From assembly GCF_954871325.1 (NCBI RefSeq), contig NC_088779.1, positions 23,918,869 through 23,982,868 of the forward strand: a stretch of DNA of 64,000 bases, given 5' to 3'. Under the pieces are notes generated by a model, which had not been told where the DNA came from, ran no database searches, and saw only the letters and a program-made list of their open reading frames with translations. The stretch comes from Gordionus sp. m RMFG-2023 (Eukaryota > Nematomorpha > Gordioida > Chordodea > Parachordodidae). Below, in pieces: positions 23,093-34,483 of this stretch; within the stretch, counting starts at the first letter, position 1, and every line of letters begins with the position of its first letter. The translations under genes were made by a program, and so were the position numbers.

Positions 23093-26000
23093 ATAAAAAA
23101 ACACATAAAAACTGTATTATATTTATAAAATCGCAAATTTGCTTAATGCCCTCGTGAAACTGTGATATTTATTTCCAGTAATGATTGCTATCTAACGAAT
23201 CGCCGATGATGTTTTGTAATAGAAATCACCTTAAATACAATATAATATACGCTCTTCTTTTTAAATATAAAATAGTATTAAAATAAATTATCTTATGAAT
23301 TTTTTAAAATTGTATTTTGTTTTATGAATCAATAAAAAAAAATTAAAAAATTCTCATCGTATTTTATTTGACTATCAATTCAATCACTATATATTAAAAT
23401 TAACCTATATTGAAGTCAGCTTTAGCTAATGGTATTTTCCTTCACGCGCCTTTTACATTTCGTCTAAATGTCAGTGAATAAATTAATGTAAGTATTAATG
23501 TCATCACTATCATTCATTTTTTATTAAAATATTAATGAGTTGTTAGCAAGTATCCGGTAACCAATATAGATTCAGGTTTGGGTTCAGATAAAAATAACGG
23601 TTTGTTGGGTTAAATCGGTTCGGTTTGAAGCTTGTTCGAAAATTTCAGCATACAAACTTATTAGAATTATGTTTGATAAAGCACATTATTAAAAAAAAAA
23701 TTTTTCCGTATCAAAATAATATAGAGCCTCATGTAATCAGAAATATTTTCTAAATTCTTCTGTTAAGAGAAAATAAGACTCTTTGGTTATAAACACTTCT
23801 ATACGCTAAATTGGCGGGCAGCTGGCACCTTCAAATATTAGTATACAAAAATTTCCAAAACTTGTTACTGATAATTATTAATCAAAAATTATTATTAATA
23901 ATAGTTAAATATAATGTTATGACGTCAAAAGGTTCAAGCCAATACACATATCTCTTCAAAGATTTAGGTTCGGGTAAAAATTGTTAACTTTTCGGATTTG
24001 GTTTAGGTTCTGTAAATAATAACGGCTAATGGTTGGGTTAGGGCTTGGTTTGGGTTTCTGGTTGCCAGCTTAAGATTCAGGCAAAAAATTGAATAATGCC
24101 TATAATTGATTGTAATTATATGGCAAAACAAAAAATTTGAATTTTTCCGAAGGTGTTAAAACGAAATAAAGGAATAACAGATTTTATTTAGGTTTAAAAA
24201 TTATCTATAACCTTCCTATCTTAATTATTTATCAAACAAATTTAATAATAAATAAATCCTAAAATTCTTAAAATTTTCAAAAAAAATCTCCCCTCCCTCC
24301 TTTCCATTTTATTATAATTTTCGACTATAAGATGTATTGAGCCACTTCGCTTATTTGAGGAAATTTTTTTTGAATATCTGAAAAATCATCAATTAAAAGA
24401 TTTTTCCCCAATTAGCACAACGCATTCACCATCTGAGAATGATTAGCTTAGCAACGACACTCCATGTCCGCAAAGTTTATTCGCGCGTCCCTAGATAAGG
24501 CAGTAAATTCTTTAAAAAATTTTTATTGAATGCACAATTTTATTTTTATGATGAATTTACTTATATATTACATTCATCTTATCGTATTATACCATTCCTT
24601 ACATTTTTCTGTCAGAAACTTTGATATAATTCTTTAGTTCAAGATCCTAATAGGGTAAGGGTCTGTCGGCAGTTCTGCCCCTGCCACTTTGCTAGCTTCC
24701 CCACTAAAATAATATAAAAAATTGTTTAAAAAATTTTTTTACCTTAAAAGACTGATAAATGAAACGATTACGATAAAATTTTTACTAGAAACTATCTAAT
24801 GAAATGAAAGAGTTGAAGATTTTTTATATTTGAAACTAATTAACCAAATGAATACATTTTTTTTATTCTAAAAACGAAAATTAAAAAAATTGTGAATACC
24901 AATAAATATTAGATATAATAAAATCGAATTCAATATAATGTATTCTATTCATTTTAAACGAATATTACATCCTTTGAATCAGTGGCCTGCTTGCCGGGGA
25001 AGGGAATTTGTCTCCTATTCAAAATTTTTGCCACGATACCTCTAAATAAAAAAATGGCTAATGGAAACTTTAAGTTGTTTCATCTATTTAAATTCGGAAA
25101 AATGTGAAGTTTCTATTTATAGAATATATCCTGAAAATCCCACTTTTTTTAATAAAATCAAAATATTTTCGAAAAATAAACAGCTGGTAAAAAAAATATT
25201 TGGCCCTGTCTATTAAAATTCTAATTATTTTACAGTCCGAACTGGATTTTTAAAATATCAAGATTTTTAATAATATTGTCTTATATTTTTTAAATTGTTT
25301 AAAATGGTTTTTTAAATTTATATTTAAACCTTCTTTTGTATTTATTTATAAGCCTTGTCCGGCCCCGGATGTTTAAAATAATACCATTTCACTATCTGTG
25401 GTCGGGCCTTCAGGACTATAACCATTCGGTTGAATGATTGATTCCTCGTGGATCACTGAATATCAATCTTTGCACATTATCCTATTTTTTTTATCTGCCT
25501 CTATGCCCATTCCTATGGTGCTATACCTAGACCAGTCGGAATTGGTCAATGTTTAGGCCGCGTTATAGTTTCAGCTCACAATGCAATAGCTGTGGTACAT
25601 TAGTTAATAAGCTGGGTCTCTATGATCTAGCATGCTTCAAAATCATTACGTGAAACAGAATGAACGTCATTTTTTTCCAAATCCATAGTCTCGGCTATAA
25701 TCCCGAATGGCCAAGTCCCCTCCTACCATCTTTATTTCACCTAAAGTAAAAGTCCCATAGTGCTACACTAACAGGGTTTGAAAGTGAAAAAATCAAATGG
25801 TAATTAAGATTTTTCCTGTCAAAATATTTTTTAGCACAAATTTTGAAATCGACTTTATTATTCAGCTGGAGGTCAACAGAATTAACAAACTCAAAATTAA
25901 CCTTTTGTCCCGATGCTAGCTAAGCTAGCTCCCTTTGCTACACAATTCCAGAGAGTCTGAATATTCTGTACATAGGTTAAAACTTTCAGGAAATTCCCTT

Positions 26001-28143
26001 GAGTTTTGTCACTTGATCTGAGAATCCCGGTATCTGCCGATACTTATTTCTTTTTTGAAGATGCCGGTCGTTACAAAATTATTCAATTCCCCAAGTGTTA
26101 GGTTAGCTGAGTGTACAATTTGGCGCTAGGATAAAATTACGTGCAAAATAAATAAGATTTTTTTTAAAATAATTTTACGTAAAAATTGTTAGTTTTTTAG
26201 GCCATTTTAATTTTAAAAAAATAAGTGTTCAGAATGATATTTATTTTATTCTATTCTAAAAAATAAAAAAGAATAATTTATATATTTTCCGAAAGGTTGG
26301 CACTTGGCATCTTGCTAAATGATTGTAACTCTAACTAATGTCAATCAAATCCCTAAATAAAATCTCGAATTCATAATATTATATTTTATCATTGGAGTTT
26401 TTAAAAATTCTTCATTCTTTAAAAAATTAAATTAATTATATTAGAATATTATTTATTATGATTTTTAAAAACGACAATTAAAAAGTAACCTACCTAAAAA
26501 AAGGAAATAGCATTTAAAAATTTTTATATGTTTTTTATCTCAAAAAAGGGAATTCTTTACATTTTTCATATAAATTTATTCAAAAATGATAAAAATAAAT
26601 GAAGTATTAAAAAAAAGAAGAAAAGATTTAATTGAATAAATTTATCAGAAACCTTTAGGCCCTAATGCTGAGCAGTATTTTTAAATACCGAAGATTTTTA
26701 ATGGCCATGATGATCTATAAAAATTAAAAATGGCCGAAAATATTTTTAAAAAAAAAATCCGGGCTGGGCCGTGCCGTGCAAATGGTATTATAGTGTAATT
26801 TTTAGTAATAAAATTTTTGTTATAATTTTGACCATAAAATGTTAATATTTGTTAATTGTGAAAAACTGCCTTTATTTTAATTTATATAAATTAGAAGTCG
26901 TTGTTGGCAACTGGCCCAGGTAAAATATTAAAAAGAATTTTGGCCCAGCTCTGAAATTATTTAACCTACAATATAATTGTTACAAAAAAATTATTTGAAA
27001 ACTATTGTATAGTAATAATTCTTCCTTATAATATTATTTGTTAATTTTGGGTAAAACAAATTGCTATTTTATATTTGGACAATTTTTAATAACAAAAAAA
27101 GCCCTCAGGTCATTTCCAGAGAACGTTTTTTCAAAGCGGTTTTTGGGTAATGTTACTCAATTTTAAAAATTTTAACTTCTCGAATTATTATTTTTTATAT
27201 ATAATAAAATATTTTTAAAAAACAATCTAGATCCCCATTTTTTTTAATCGTAAATAGAAAACAAACTGGTTTGATTTTAATAAAGATTAAATGGCGTTTT
27301 GAAATGTGGCTCCGGTTTGTTTTTTTTTAAATATTATATTATATAAAAAAATTAATTCTAGAATTTAACATTTTTTTTGGAAATAAAAAAAATTGCTGGT
27401 AACATAAAAACCGCTTTGAAAAAACGTTCTGCCTAGAAATAGCATCACTCACACCAAGCTCCTGAGTGTAGTAGTTATGTTATGTCAGTGGCAAAATAAA
27501 TTTACATCCATTTTAAACTAAAAATTAAGTCATGAATGTATAAAATATAAATAATATTATGTAATTATTGTGTACGAATAAAATAATTCTAATATTTGTT
27601 TAGCTGAGGTCTAAATATGCTGGCGCTTACGTCATATCTGCTTGCAAATATGTAATTTTTTCTTATCCTTAACATGCAAAATTATTGTGTATTTTTATTA
27701 GGCATATATTTTATTTTTATACAATTCATTTCACATTATAAATAGCATATAAATAAATGCTATTAAATTATAAATAAATGCTATTAAATTATAAAATAAT
27801 GATTATAATGTTTTAATGCATTGCATTTATAAAATAATTTTAATAGATATTCATTGAATAAAAGATGCAATGATTTAACAATTTTTATAAAAATATATAT
27901 AGCGCCAACTAACGGATATTATCTCATCAATTTAAAATGATATTATATAATATTATTTATATAAAATGTTAAATATTTAATTAATATATATAAAATGGAT
28001 ATTTGAACTAATTAGAAATAATATTATTATTTGGACTAACATTTAAGATTTCAAAAATTTGATAAAATCTAGATTTATTCTTTAAAGACTTGCATTAACC
28101 TAATAATATTTTCCCATATAACGTAAAACATTCTTGAACATAA
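23093..28143. other. Repeat-rich intergenic DNA between NMT and U1
   Basis: No protein gene was recognised over 5 kb. The visible content is direct repeats of GGTT-rich sequence at about 23560-24080, decayed GC-punctuated elements near 25200-25400 and 26740-26780, an unexplained less AT-rich tract at 25380-25770, an inverted-repeat element at 27121-27429, and 20-base repeats of AAATAAATGCTATTAAATTAT near 27745-27800. Confidence 0.5.
27121..27429. mobile_element. MITE-like element with perfect 24-bp inverted ends
   Basis: The sequence starting GAACGTTTTTTCAAAGCGGT at 27121-27144 is repeated exactly in inverse at 27406-27429. The interior is AT-rich and non-coding. The inverted similarity may extend a few bases outward, and no target duplication could be assigned, so its superfamily is open. 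Confidence 0.65.
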
Positions 28144-28307
28144 GTACTTACCTGGCGCGAGGGCAACTGTGATCATGAAGGCGGTTCCCTTAGTCGGAGG
28201 CTTTGCCATTGCACTATTGGTTGAGTTGAAGGCTACGATTGCCCCAAATGTGGGTAACTCGAGCGCATAATTTCTGGTAGTTGGGATTTGCGTACGCGCA
28301 AGTCCCT
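28144..28307 (+). ncRNA. RNU1: U1 spliceosomal snRNA, canonical copy
   Basis: U1 snRNA pairs with 5' splice sites to start spliceosome assembly. This 164-nt copy matches the length and layout of animal U1. The 5' end contains ACTTACCTGG, the splice-site-pairing sequence. Stem-loop I carries GATCATGAAG (U1-70K site) and stem-loop II ATTGCACT (U1A site). Stem-loop III has CCCCAAATGTGGG, an Sm site reads AATTTCTGG, and stem-loop IV pairs GGGATTTGCG with CGCAAGTCCC around a TACG loop. snRNA genes are normally transcribed by Pol II from a proximal sequence element near -60. I could not define that element with confidence here. Confidence 0.95.
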
Positions 28308-29899
28308 TACTTTAAATAATTAATTTAGAAATATTAAATTTGTTTTATAAATTAAATAATATAATATTTTATTTTCAATCCTTCTATTACAAATTGACTG
28401 CCAATTTATTTATTGAATTCTAACTGTTTATAATCATTTTATTTAAATACTAACTCATTCATATTAGTTAAAAATATAATAATTTATTTTAGTGAAAACA
28501 TGAATTCAATTTAAAGCAATCTCAGCGATACTGATGACATTAATTCAATATGAATATATCAAAATTTTATTTAAATATAAAAAAATATATTCATCAACTC
28601 AACTGAAAATATTATCTTTACAGAAATATGAATTGCATATAGAAAACTATCAGTGACATGAAAATATTATTTTAGTCTAATTTAAAATACAATATATGAA
28701 GTAAAATATTAAGTAATTCATCACCAATGTTTCTCAAATATAAACCCATGTCAATTGTATACTTTCATTATTAACAAGTTGAAATAATTAAAATTGAGTA
28801 AAATCTTTTGTAATTTACCAAAATTAAATGAAATATTTAACCAGAAATAAAATAAACAAAATTCAATATTAATATGTTCTTATCATGTTGTTAAATTTAA
28901 CTGTTGATAATAAAATGAGACATTTATTTATTATCATTTCAGAAAAAAGTAAGTGAGATTTAATATAAATGGATTCTATTATTTATATTTTAACCTTAAA
29001 TTGCTAATACATATTTTTAATATAAAGAATTTATATGAGATCATATATTTATTTTGTATCATTTCAGAAAAAAGTAAGTGAGATTTAATATAAATGGATT
29101 CTATTATTTATATTTTAACATTAAATTGCTAATACATATTTTAAATATAAAGAATTTATATTAGATCATATATTTAAGTTGACTTTGACAAATCTGAATG
29201 AGAATACTATAGCGATGAGATAAATATATTATTAATCACTGTTTAGTAAATATTTATTCAATTGGATAAGGTTTATATTGTTCCTAAAAATTGCTTTTAC
29301 ATATTTTAAATTTTAAGAATTTATATTATACATATATTTAAAAGTTAACTTTGACAAATATGAGTCCTATAATGATGACATAAATACATTATTATCCATC
29401 ACTATTTAGTAAATAAATCTTGATAAAGTTATATAGTTCTTAAAAATATCTATTTAAAATATTATATGTATAATGCAAATGTTATGTTTTCAATTTTCAT
29501 TATAAATTTTAATTATCATGATACTATAAATCAATATAAAATTTTCAGCAATAATTATATACTCATCAACAATAATAATATAAATAACATTATGATCCAA
29601 GATATATTTAACTTAGTAAGCTTACAAAATAACATTAAAAAGATATGAATTTAATGCTCCCTCTTGCGGCTTCATATTTAATTATTTTTAAAACTTTATA
29701 TTATTTTAATAATTTAATTAATCTTAAAATTTTATTATAATTATAGTAGATGTATTGTTCGTAAAGTAATTTATAAAATTAAAAATAATTCATGGATTGC
29801 TAGAAATAATCGATTATGATTCTATCCAATTTAAGGTTTACCGACCAAATAAAAAAATATATTAAATGCCTATATTATTTGATGTAAAACCATGTATAG
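28308..29899. other. Spacer between the two U1 genes
   Basis: AT-rich DNA containing a 125-bp tandem duplication (28925-29175) with weaker related sequence out to about 29460. It carries no convincing frame. Confidence 0.6.
28925..29175. repeat. Tandem duplication, 125-bp unit
   Basis: Two near-identical units share ATCATTTCAGAAAAAAGTAA at 28933 and 29058. A third, diverged relative seems to follow to about 29340. Confidence 0.85.
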
Positions 29900-30063
29900 G
29901 TACTTACTTGGCGCAGAGGACACCGTGATCATGAAGGCGGTGCCTCTAGTTAGAGGCTTAGCCATTGCACTATTGGCTCTGCTGATAGCTATGGCTACTC
30001 CAAATGTGGGTACGCCAAGCGCATAATTTATGGGTTTGAGTGGACCGCGTACGCGCGGTCCCC
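29900..30063 (+). ncRNA. U1 snRNA, divergent copy with altered 5' pairing sequence
   Basis: A second U1-like gene, same strand, 1.76 kb from the first. It keeps the U1-70K loop GATCATGAAG, the U1A loop ATTGCACT, CCAAATGTGGG and an AATTTATGG Sm site. It differs in many other bases. The 5' end reads ACTTACTTGG: U1 position 9, which faces the last exon base, is U instead of C. Stem-loop IV remains paired (GGACCGCG with CGCGGTCC, TACG loop) although two base pairs have changed together relative to the first copy. Preserved pairing argues for a working RNA over a dead pseudogene, but expression is unknown. Confidence 0.85.
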
Positions 30064-31180
30064 ATAACATATATTTAAAATTAAATAAGATTAACTTTTA
30101 GTATTTTTAAAAATACAAGAACACTAGGCCTTTGACTGTATCTGATGACTGCCGTAGACATCTTTATTTTATATTCACATCTACTCTTAAAAATAAATAA
30201 ATATAAGGCAAAATATGGTCAAGCTTAAGGCATTTATCCAATTTAAATTAATTGGTTAGGCTTAGTCCCGACTAGTGTTGTTAAAACGCCGTGACCTTGA
30301 TCCAAAATCTGGGTGATTTTTTCGACTTCGACTCAAAGTTGGGGTTGTTTTTTTTCGACCTCACCCAAAGTATTTAGACTCCGATTCAAAATTTGGGTCC
30401 TTTTTCAATTTCAACCCAAAGTTGTGGTCGTTTTATTTGACTCGACCAAAATATGGGTCGTTTTTTAAAACTAAACAAAATATGGGGACTTTGTTTTGAA
30501 CAGGCTTAAAATTCCACCCGAGCTCAATCATGGTATAAAAATTAATGTTTTATTTCTAAATAGGTAAAAATATATATTCTAAACATGTTAAATTAAAATT
30601 TCAGTGAAGAAGCACCATAGAAAAGTGACAATTGTCATAATCGTTATTTTTAAACTTTTTTGAATTTTTTTAAAGCAAATAGGTAAAAATATATATTGTG
30701 CCCACGCTGGTTCAACAAAATATGTAGAAAATTTAACTAGTTTGTCTTAATTCGGGTTTAGAACTTTTAATATTAGAAAGTTGATTCCAAAATCTTTGGT
30801 TCTAGTAATAAATTGGCACTGCCATTATACTTCCACAAGAAAGAATAATTTTTTAAAACTTTGTTTTAAACCTAGTTAAAAGTTTTTGATATTAGAAAGA
30901 TATTTTAGAACCTTTGAATCTAGTAATAAATTGGCACTGCCATCATATTTTATTCCATGAAGAAAAATATATTAATATAATATAAAAAGTATTCAACGGC
31001 AACTATTACCAATTTAGATTAATTCTATATTGCAAGATCAGGAAAAATAAAAAATTTAATTCACATTTTTTTATGTCATATTTTGTCATTTTTATATGAA
31101 TTATTTATGCAAGTGATATATTATATCATTAAAACATTGTCCATGAAAATAATGGAATTATATTATAAATTATCCTATAG
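30064..31180. other. AT-rich intergenic DNA with a MITE remnant
   Basis: A TAGTGTTGTT-type end begins at 30273. It is followed to about 30530 by imperfect repeats of a GACTC(A)ACCCAAAGT-like and TGGGTCGTTTT-like motif. The rest is AT-rich without genes. Confidence 0.5.
30273..30530. mobile_element. MITE remnant with internal repeats
   Basis: It starts TAGTGTTGTTAAAACGCCG. Several imperfect units pair a CCCAAA motif with a TTTGGGTC motif. The right terminus was not found. Confidence 0.5.
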
Positions 31181-32655
31181 TGTAACATTTTGAATTAAAA
31201 AAATATTAAAATAATAAAAAATTATAATTAAGTTCGTAAAATCATCATCTATTTACAATAAAAATATCCTCGAATATATATATACTTTTCTATAATTCAT
31301 TTACATAATGTTTTACAAACAAACTGAAAAAATCTTGAACTTTCTTTAATTTGAATAATCATTCTTTTTTATTCCTCTTTCTTTAAATCATTTGCATTCG
31401 AAATTTAATTCTTTTTTCTTGAGTAGATTTGAATATCCTTCGGCTTTGTAATTTGGTTTACCAATTACAACACCCTTCCACTTAGATTAGTCCCACCATT
31501 CTGCGAGTAAGGCATAGCATCCTGGTCTTCTTGTCAATATATCTTGCCTTAAGAACTCTTATACGATAATGATTTCTTGTATCTTTTGATCCAAAATAAA
31601 AATCCGATCTCTAATTGAGCTCGATTGCGGCATAAATTTTCTAATGACGAAAAGCCGTTTCTCTTTATGAAGATTTTTTGGTTAATCAACAACCTGATAT
31701 TTTGCTAAATATTAAATAACAGTCAACCATATATCTTTAATAAAAATTTATAACGAATTTCTTTTAGCTACATCGATCACTTGTACGTATAACGATCTCT
31801 TGTGACGCATTCTTTTTAGCTAAACGACTAATTCTCCGAAATACGACCATTAATATTGATACCATTGTTTTATTGCTCTCATTCTTTGTCTTAGTGTCGA
31901 TAGTCATCTCATACATCCCCTTCCCCCTTTATTTAGAATCTCTTTTCAGAGTTAATTAGACTGACTTTTGATCTTCTAAAGCCTGGATCAATCGCTGTAA
32001 GGCACCTCTGTACCAATATGGTATTGATATTTATATTGCTGAGGCTAGTGGGAGAGTTAATTAGACTGAATTGTTGAAATTGCCCTGTCGCCTCCACTCT
32101 CCAACATCATTGTAACATTTTGAATATTTAGAATAAGAATTTAGAAGGATTGGGTGATTATAATCGTTGTCAAATAAGAAAGGTTAGAAAAAAATGATAC
32201 TAAATCAGACTAATATCCTCGTTAGAACTAAAATGATACTAAATCAGACTAATATCCTCGATTATATATACTTTTCTATAATATTCGTCCAATAATAAAC
32301 GTTAGAACTAAAATGATACTAAATCTTTATTAAATAATATGATAAAAATATAATCAAACTAAATTAATTAAAAAAATATTAAAATAATAAAAAATTAAAA
32401 TTAAAAATTATAATTAAGTTCGTAAAATCATCATCTATTTACAATAAAAATATCCTCGAATATATATATACTTTTCTATAATTCATTTACATAATGTTTT
32501 ACAAACAAACTGAAAAAATCTTGAACTTTCTTTAATTTGAATAATCATTCTTTTTTATTCCTCTTTCTTTAAATCATTTGCATTCGAAATTTAATTCTTT
32601 TTTCTTGAGTAGATTTGAATATCCTTCGGCTTAATTTGGTTTACCAATTACAACA
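31181..32655 (-). mobile_element. LTR-retrotransposon fossil, probably Ty1/Copia-like
   Basis: Two direct terminal repeats (31181-31472 and 32111-32655) share their ends, TGTAACATTTTGAAT and CAATTACAACA. A 5-bp target duplication, tatag, flanks the whole at 31176-31180 and 32656-32660. Read on the minus strand the repeats run TGTTGTAATTGG...ATGTTACA, and a purine-rich AGTGGAAGGGTG abuts the downstream one, as a polypurine tract would. That orientation and the TGTTG start suggest Copia. The interior is only about 640 bp, so this is a broken, non-autonomous remnant. Its repeats are unequal in length, but their shared portions are very similar. Confidence 0.75.
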
Positions 32656-33719
32656 TATAGGAAACATAATAAATCAATTAATCTACCACCAGGTTTGGAG
32701 TTTGTTGGGGCAAAAATTCCCTTTTACTAGAAGCAATCTTGAGAAAAATATATAAAATATTTAAACAAAATTATAAAGGTATAAATTTAGGCAAGTGTTT
32801 GGATTATCACATGATATTTTATAAATTCATATACTATTATTTTCGGATGGATGATGATTTTGACAAAGTTGACTAGCCCTGGCAAGATTTTTTCTGGCCT
32901 TCGTTTGGATAACGAATTTCATATTATATGTTTTACACTATTGAGATCTGTAAATCCCGTTCCGACACGTAATCGGCACGAGCCTGGATCTATCTTTGAA
33001 AAATAATATTGGTTCTGGCTAGGTCGGGCCTATTTTTTAAAAAAGATTCTGGCTGGGCTTGAAAAATTAGGCCCGATACAAATCACTAATGCACTACTCA
33101 GTTCATTCACCTATTTTTTTTAGCTTTATATCTTATTTTTATTATTTTCACTTATGTATTTTATATTTTAATAAATAATTTTTATTTAAATTTGAAATAA
33201 AGTTTAACAGTGAATTTATTTTTGAAAATATATCTTGGCCTTTCTCTAAAAAAGGCCTCATATCAGGGTTATCAGATCCTGCTTAGTAAGTGAAAAAGGG
33301 GACATATTATTTTTTATGTATTATAAATAAGGAACTAAAATAAATTTAAAATTAAATTGATGATTAGGCACTGATTTAAAATTGTATTTATATATAAATT
33401 ACATTAAATCTTGCAAATGATAATTTTTTTATTCCATATTTTTCACTTGCAGATATTTTTCTTTATATATTTGACCTTTTCTCTAAAAATTTAAAGAAAT
33501 CTGGGCACAACCATTTGAAATGGTATTGCATTCATATAATTGCTTTTATAGATTTAAATTCCATCCCCTTCATTTATTCATTGATTAGTGATTAAAATCT
33601 TTCAACGTTATCATTAGCTAGTATAAGAAAATTGAAGCTTGCTGTAATTAGCAGTTCACATATTCGAGTATTGAAATATCAGAAATATTTGATTCATTTT
33701 TGATGAAGAAGAAGTTTTG
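32656..33719. other. AT-rich intergenic DNA
   Basis: No gene. A decayed GC-punctuated MITE-like stretch with GGTCGGGCC and GGCTGGGCTTG clusters lies near 32950-33080. Confidence 0.45.
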
Positions 33720-34483
33720 TAGTGTTGTAAAAAGAGTTTTACAGCTCTAACCTCGAGTCGGAGTCGTAAAAATTGGCTCAGGCTCAAGCCGGCTAAGGAG
33801 TTGGCTAAAGTTGGCTCAGGAGTTGGATCAAGCCGTCTCAGGAGCTGGTTCGAGTCTAATTTTGAGCCAAAGTTTATTTCTTTATTATTTAAATATTTTA
33901 AAAGAATATAATAAAATAATATTCTAGAATTCGTATACATGCCAAGTTCCCTCATATATATTTATAGAAATTATAATATAAATCAGTTCTTTCTCTTAAG
34001 CTAAAGATATTTTGATAAATAATCCTTCATTAACTCAATCTTTACCATTTTCATGAAATGTTGTTTTAAACAACTCTTGACCTAATATAATAACAAGGGT
34101 GCAAATATAGGATATTAAAATATTTAAAAAAGATAACTATTTTCATAATATCAACTGAAGCTCCAAATTGTTAAACGATTAAGCTGAGTCGACTTAGCAT
34201 AAATTCTATTCAAGTCTAAAACTCACTTCAAATTTATCTGCTCAATAAAGCTTATGAGTTAGCTTGATAAATTGCTCGAAAATTCGGCCTCAGAGTCGGT
34301 TCAATTTTTTAAAAATATTTTCTTCGGTAAATAATAATTGTAGGCCGATTCAAAAAAATTTGAACTGACTCTTAAGCCGACTCATTAAGCCAACTCATGC
34401 AGCTCATTGAACCGCATAATTTTAAGTAGTATAATACGACTCTTGAGTTCAGAGTAGCATAAACTACACTTTTAACAACACTA
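33720..34483. mobile_element. Probable hAT-type MITE, 0.76 kb
   Basis: It begins TAGTGTTGTAAAAAG and ends TTTTAACAACACTA. Its interior has repeats of GGAGTTGGCTCAGG-like and GCCGACTCA-like motifs in opposite orientations. The flanking 8-mers agree at about five of eight positions, so the boundaries are likely but old. Confidence 0.55.

Noticed and set aside
29870-30070. 66-codon frame on the minus strand
   Set aside because: It is the antisense of the divergent U1 snRNA.
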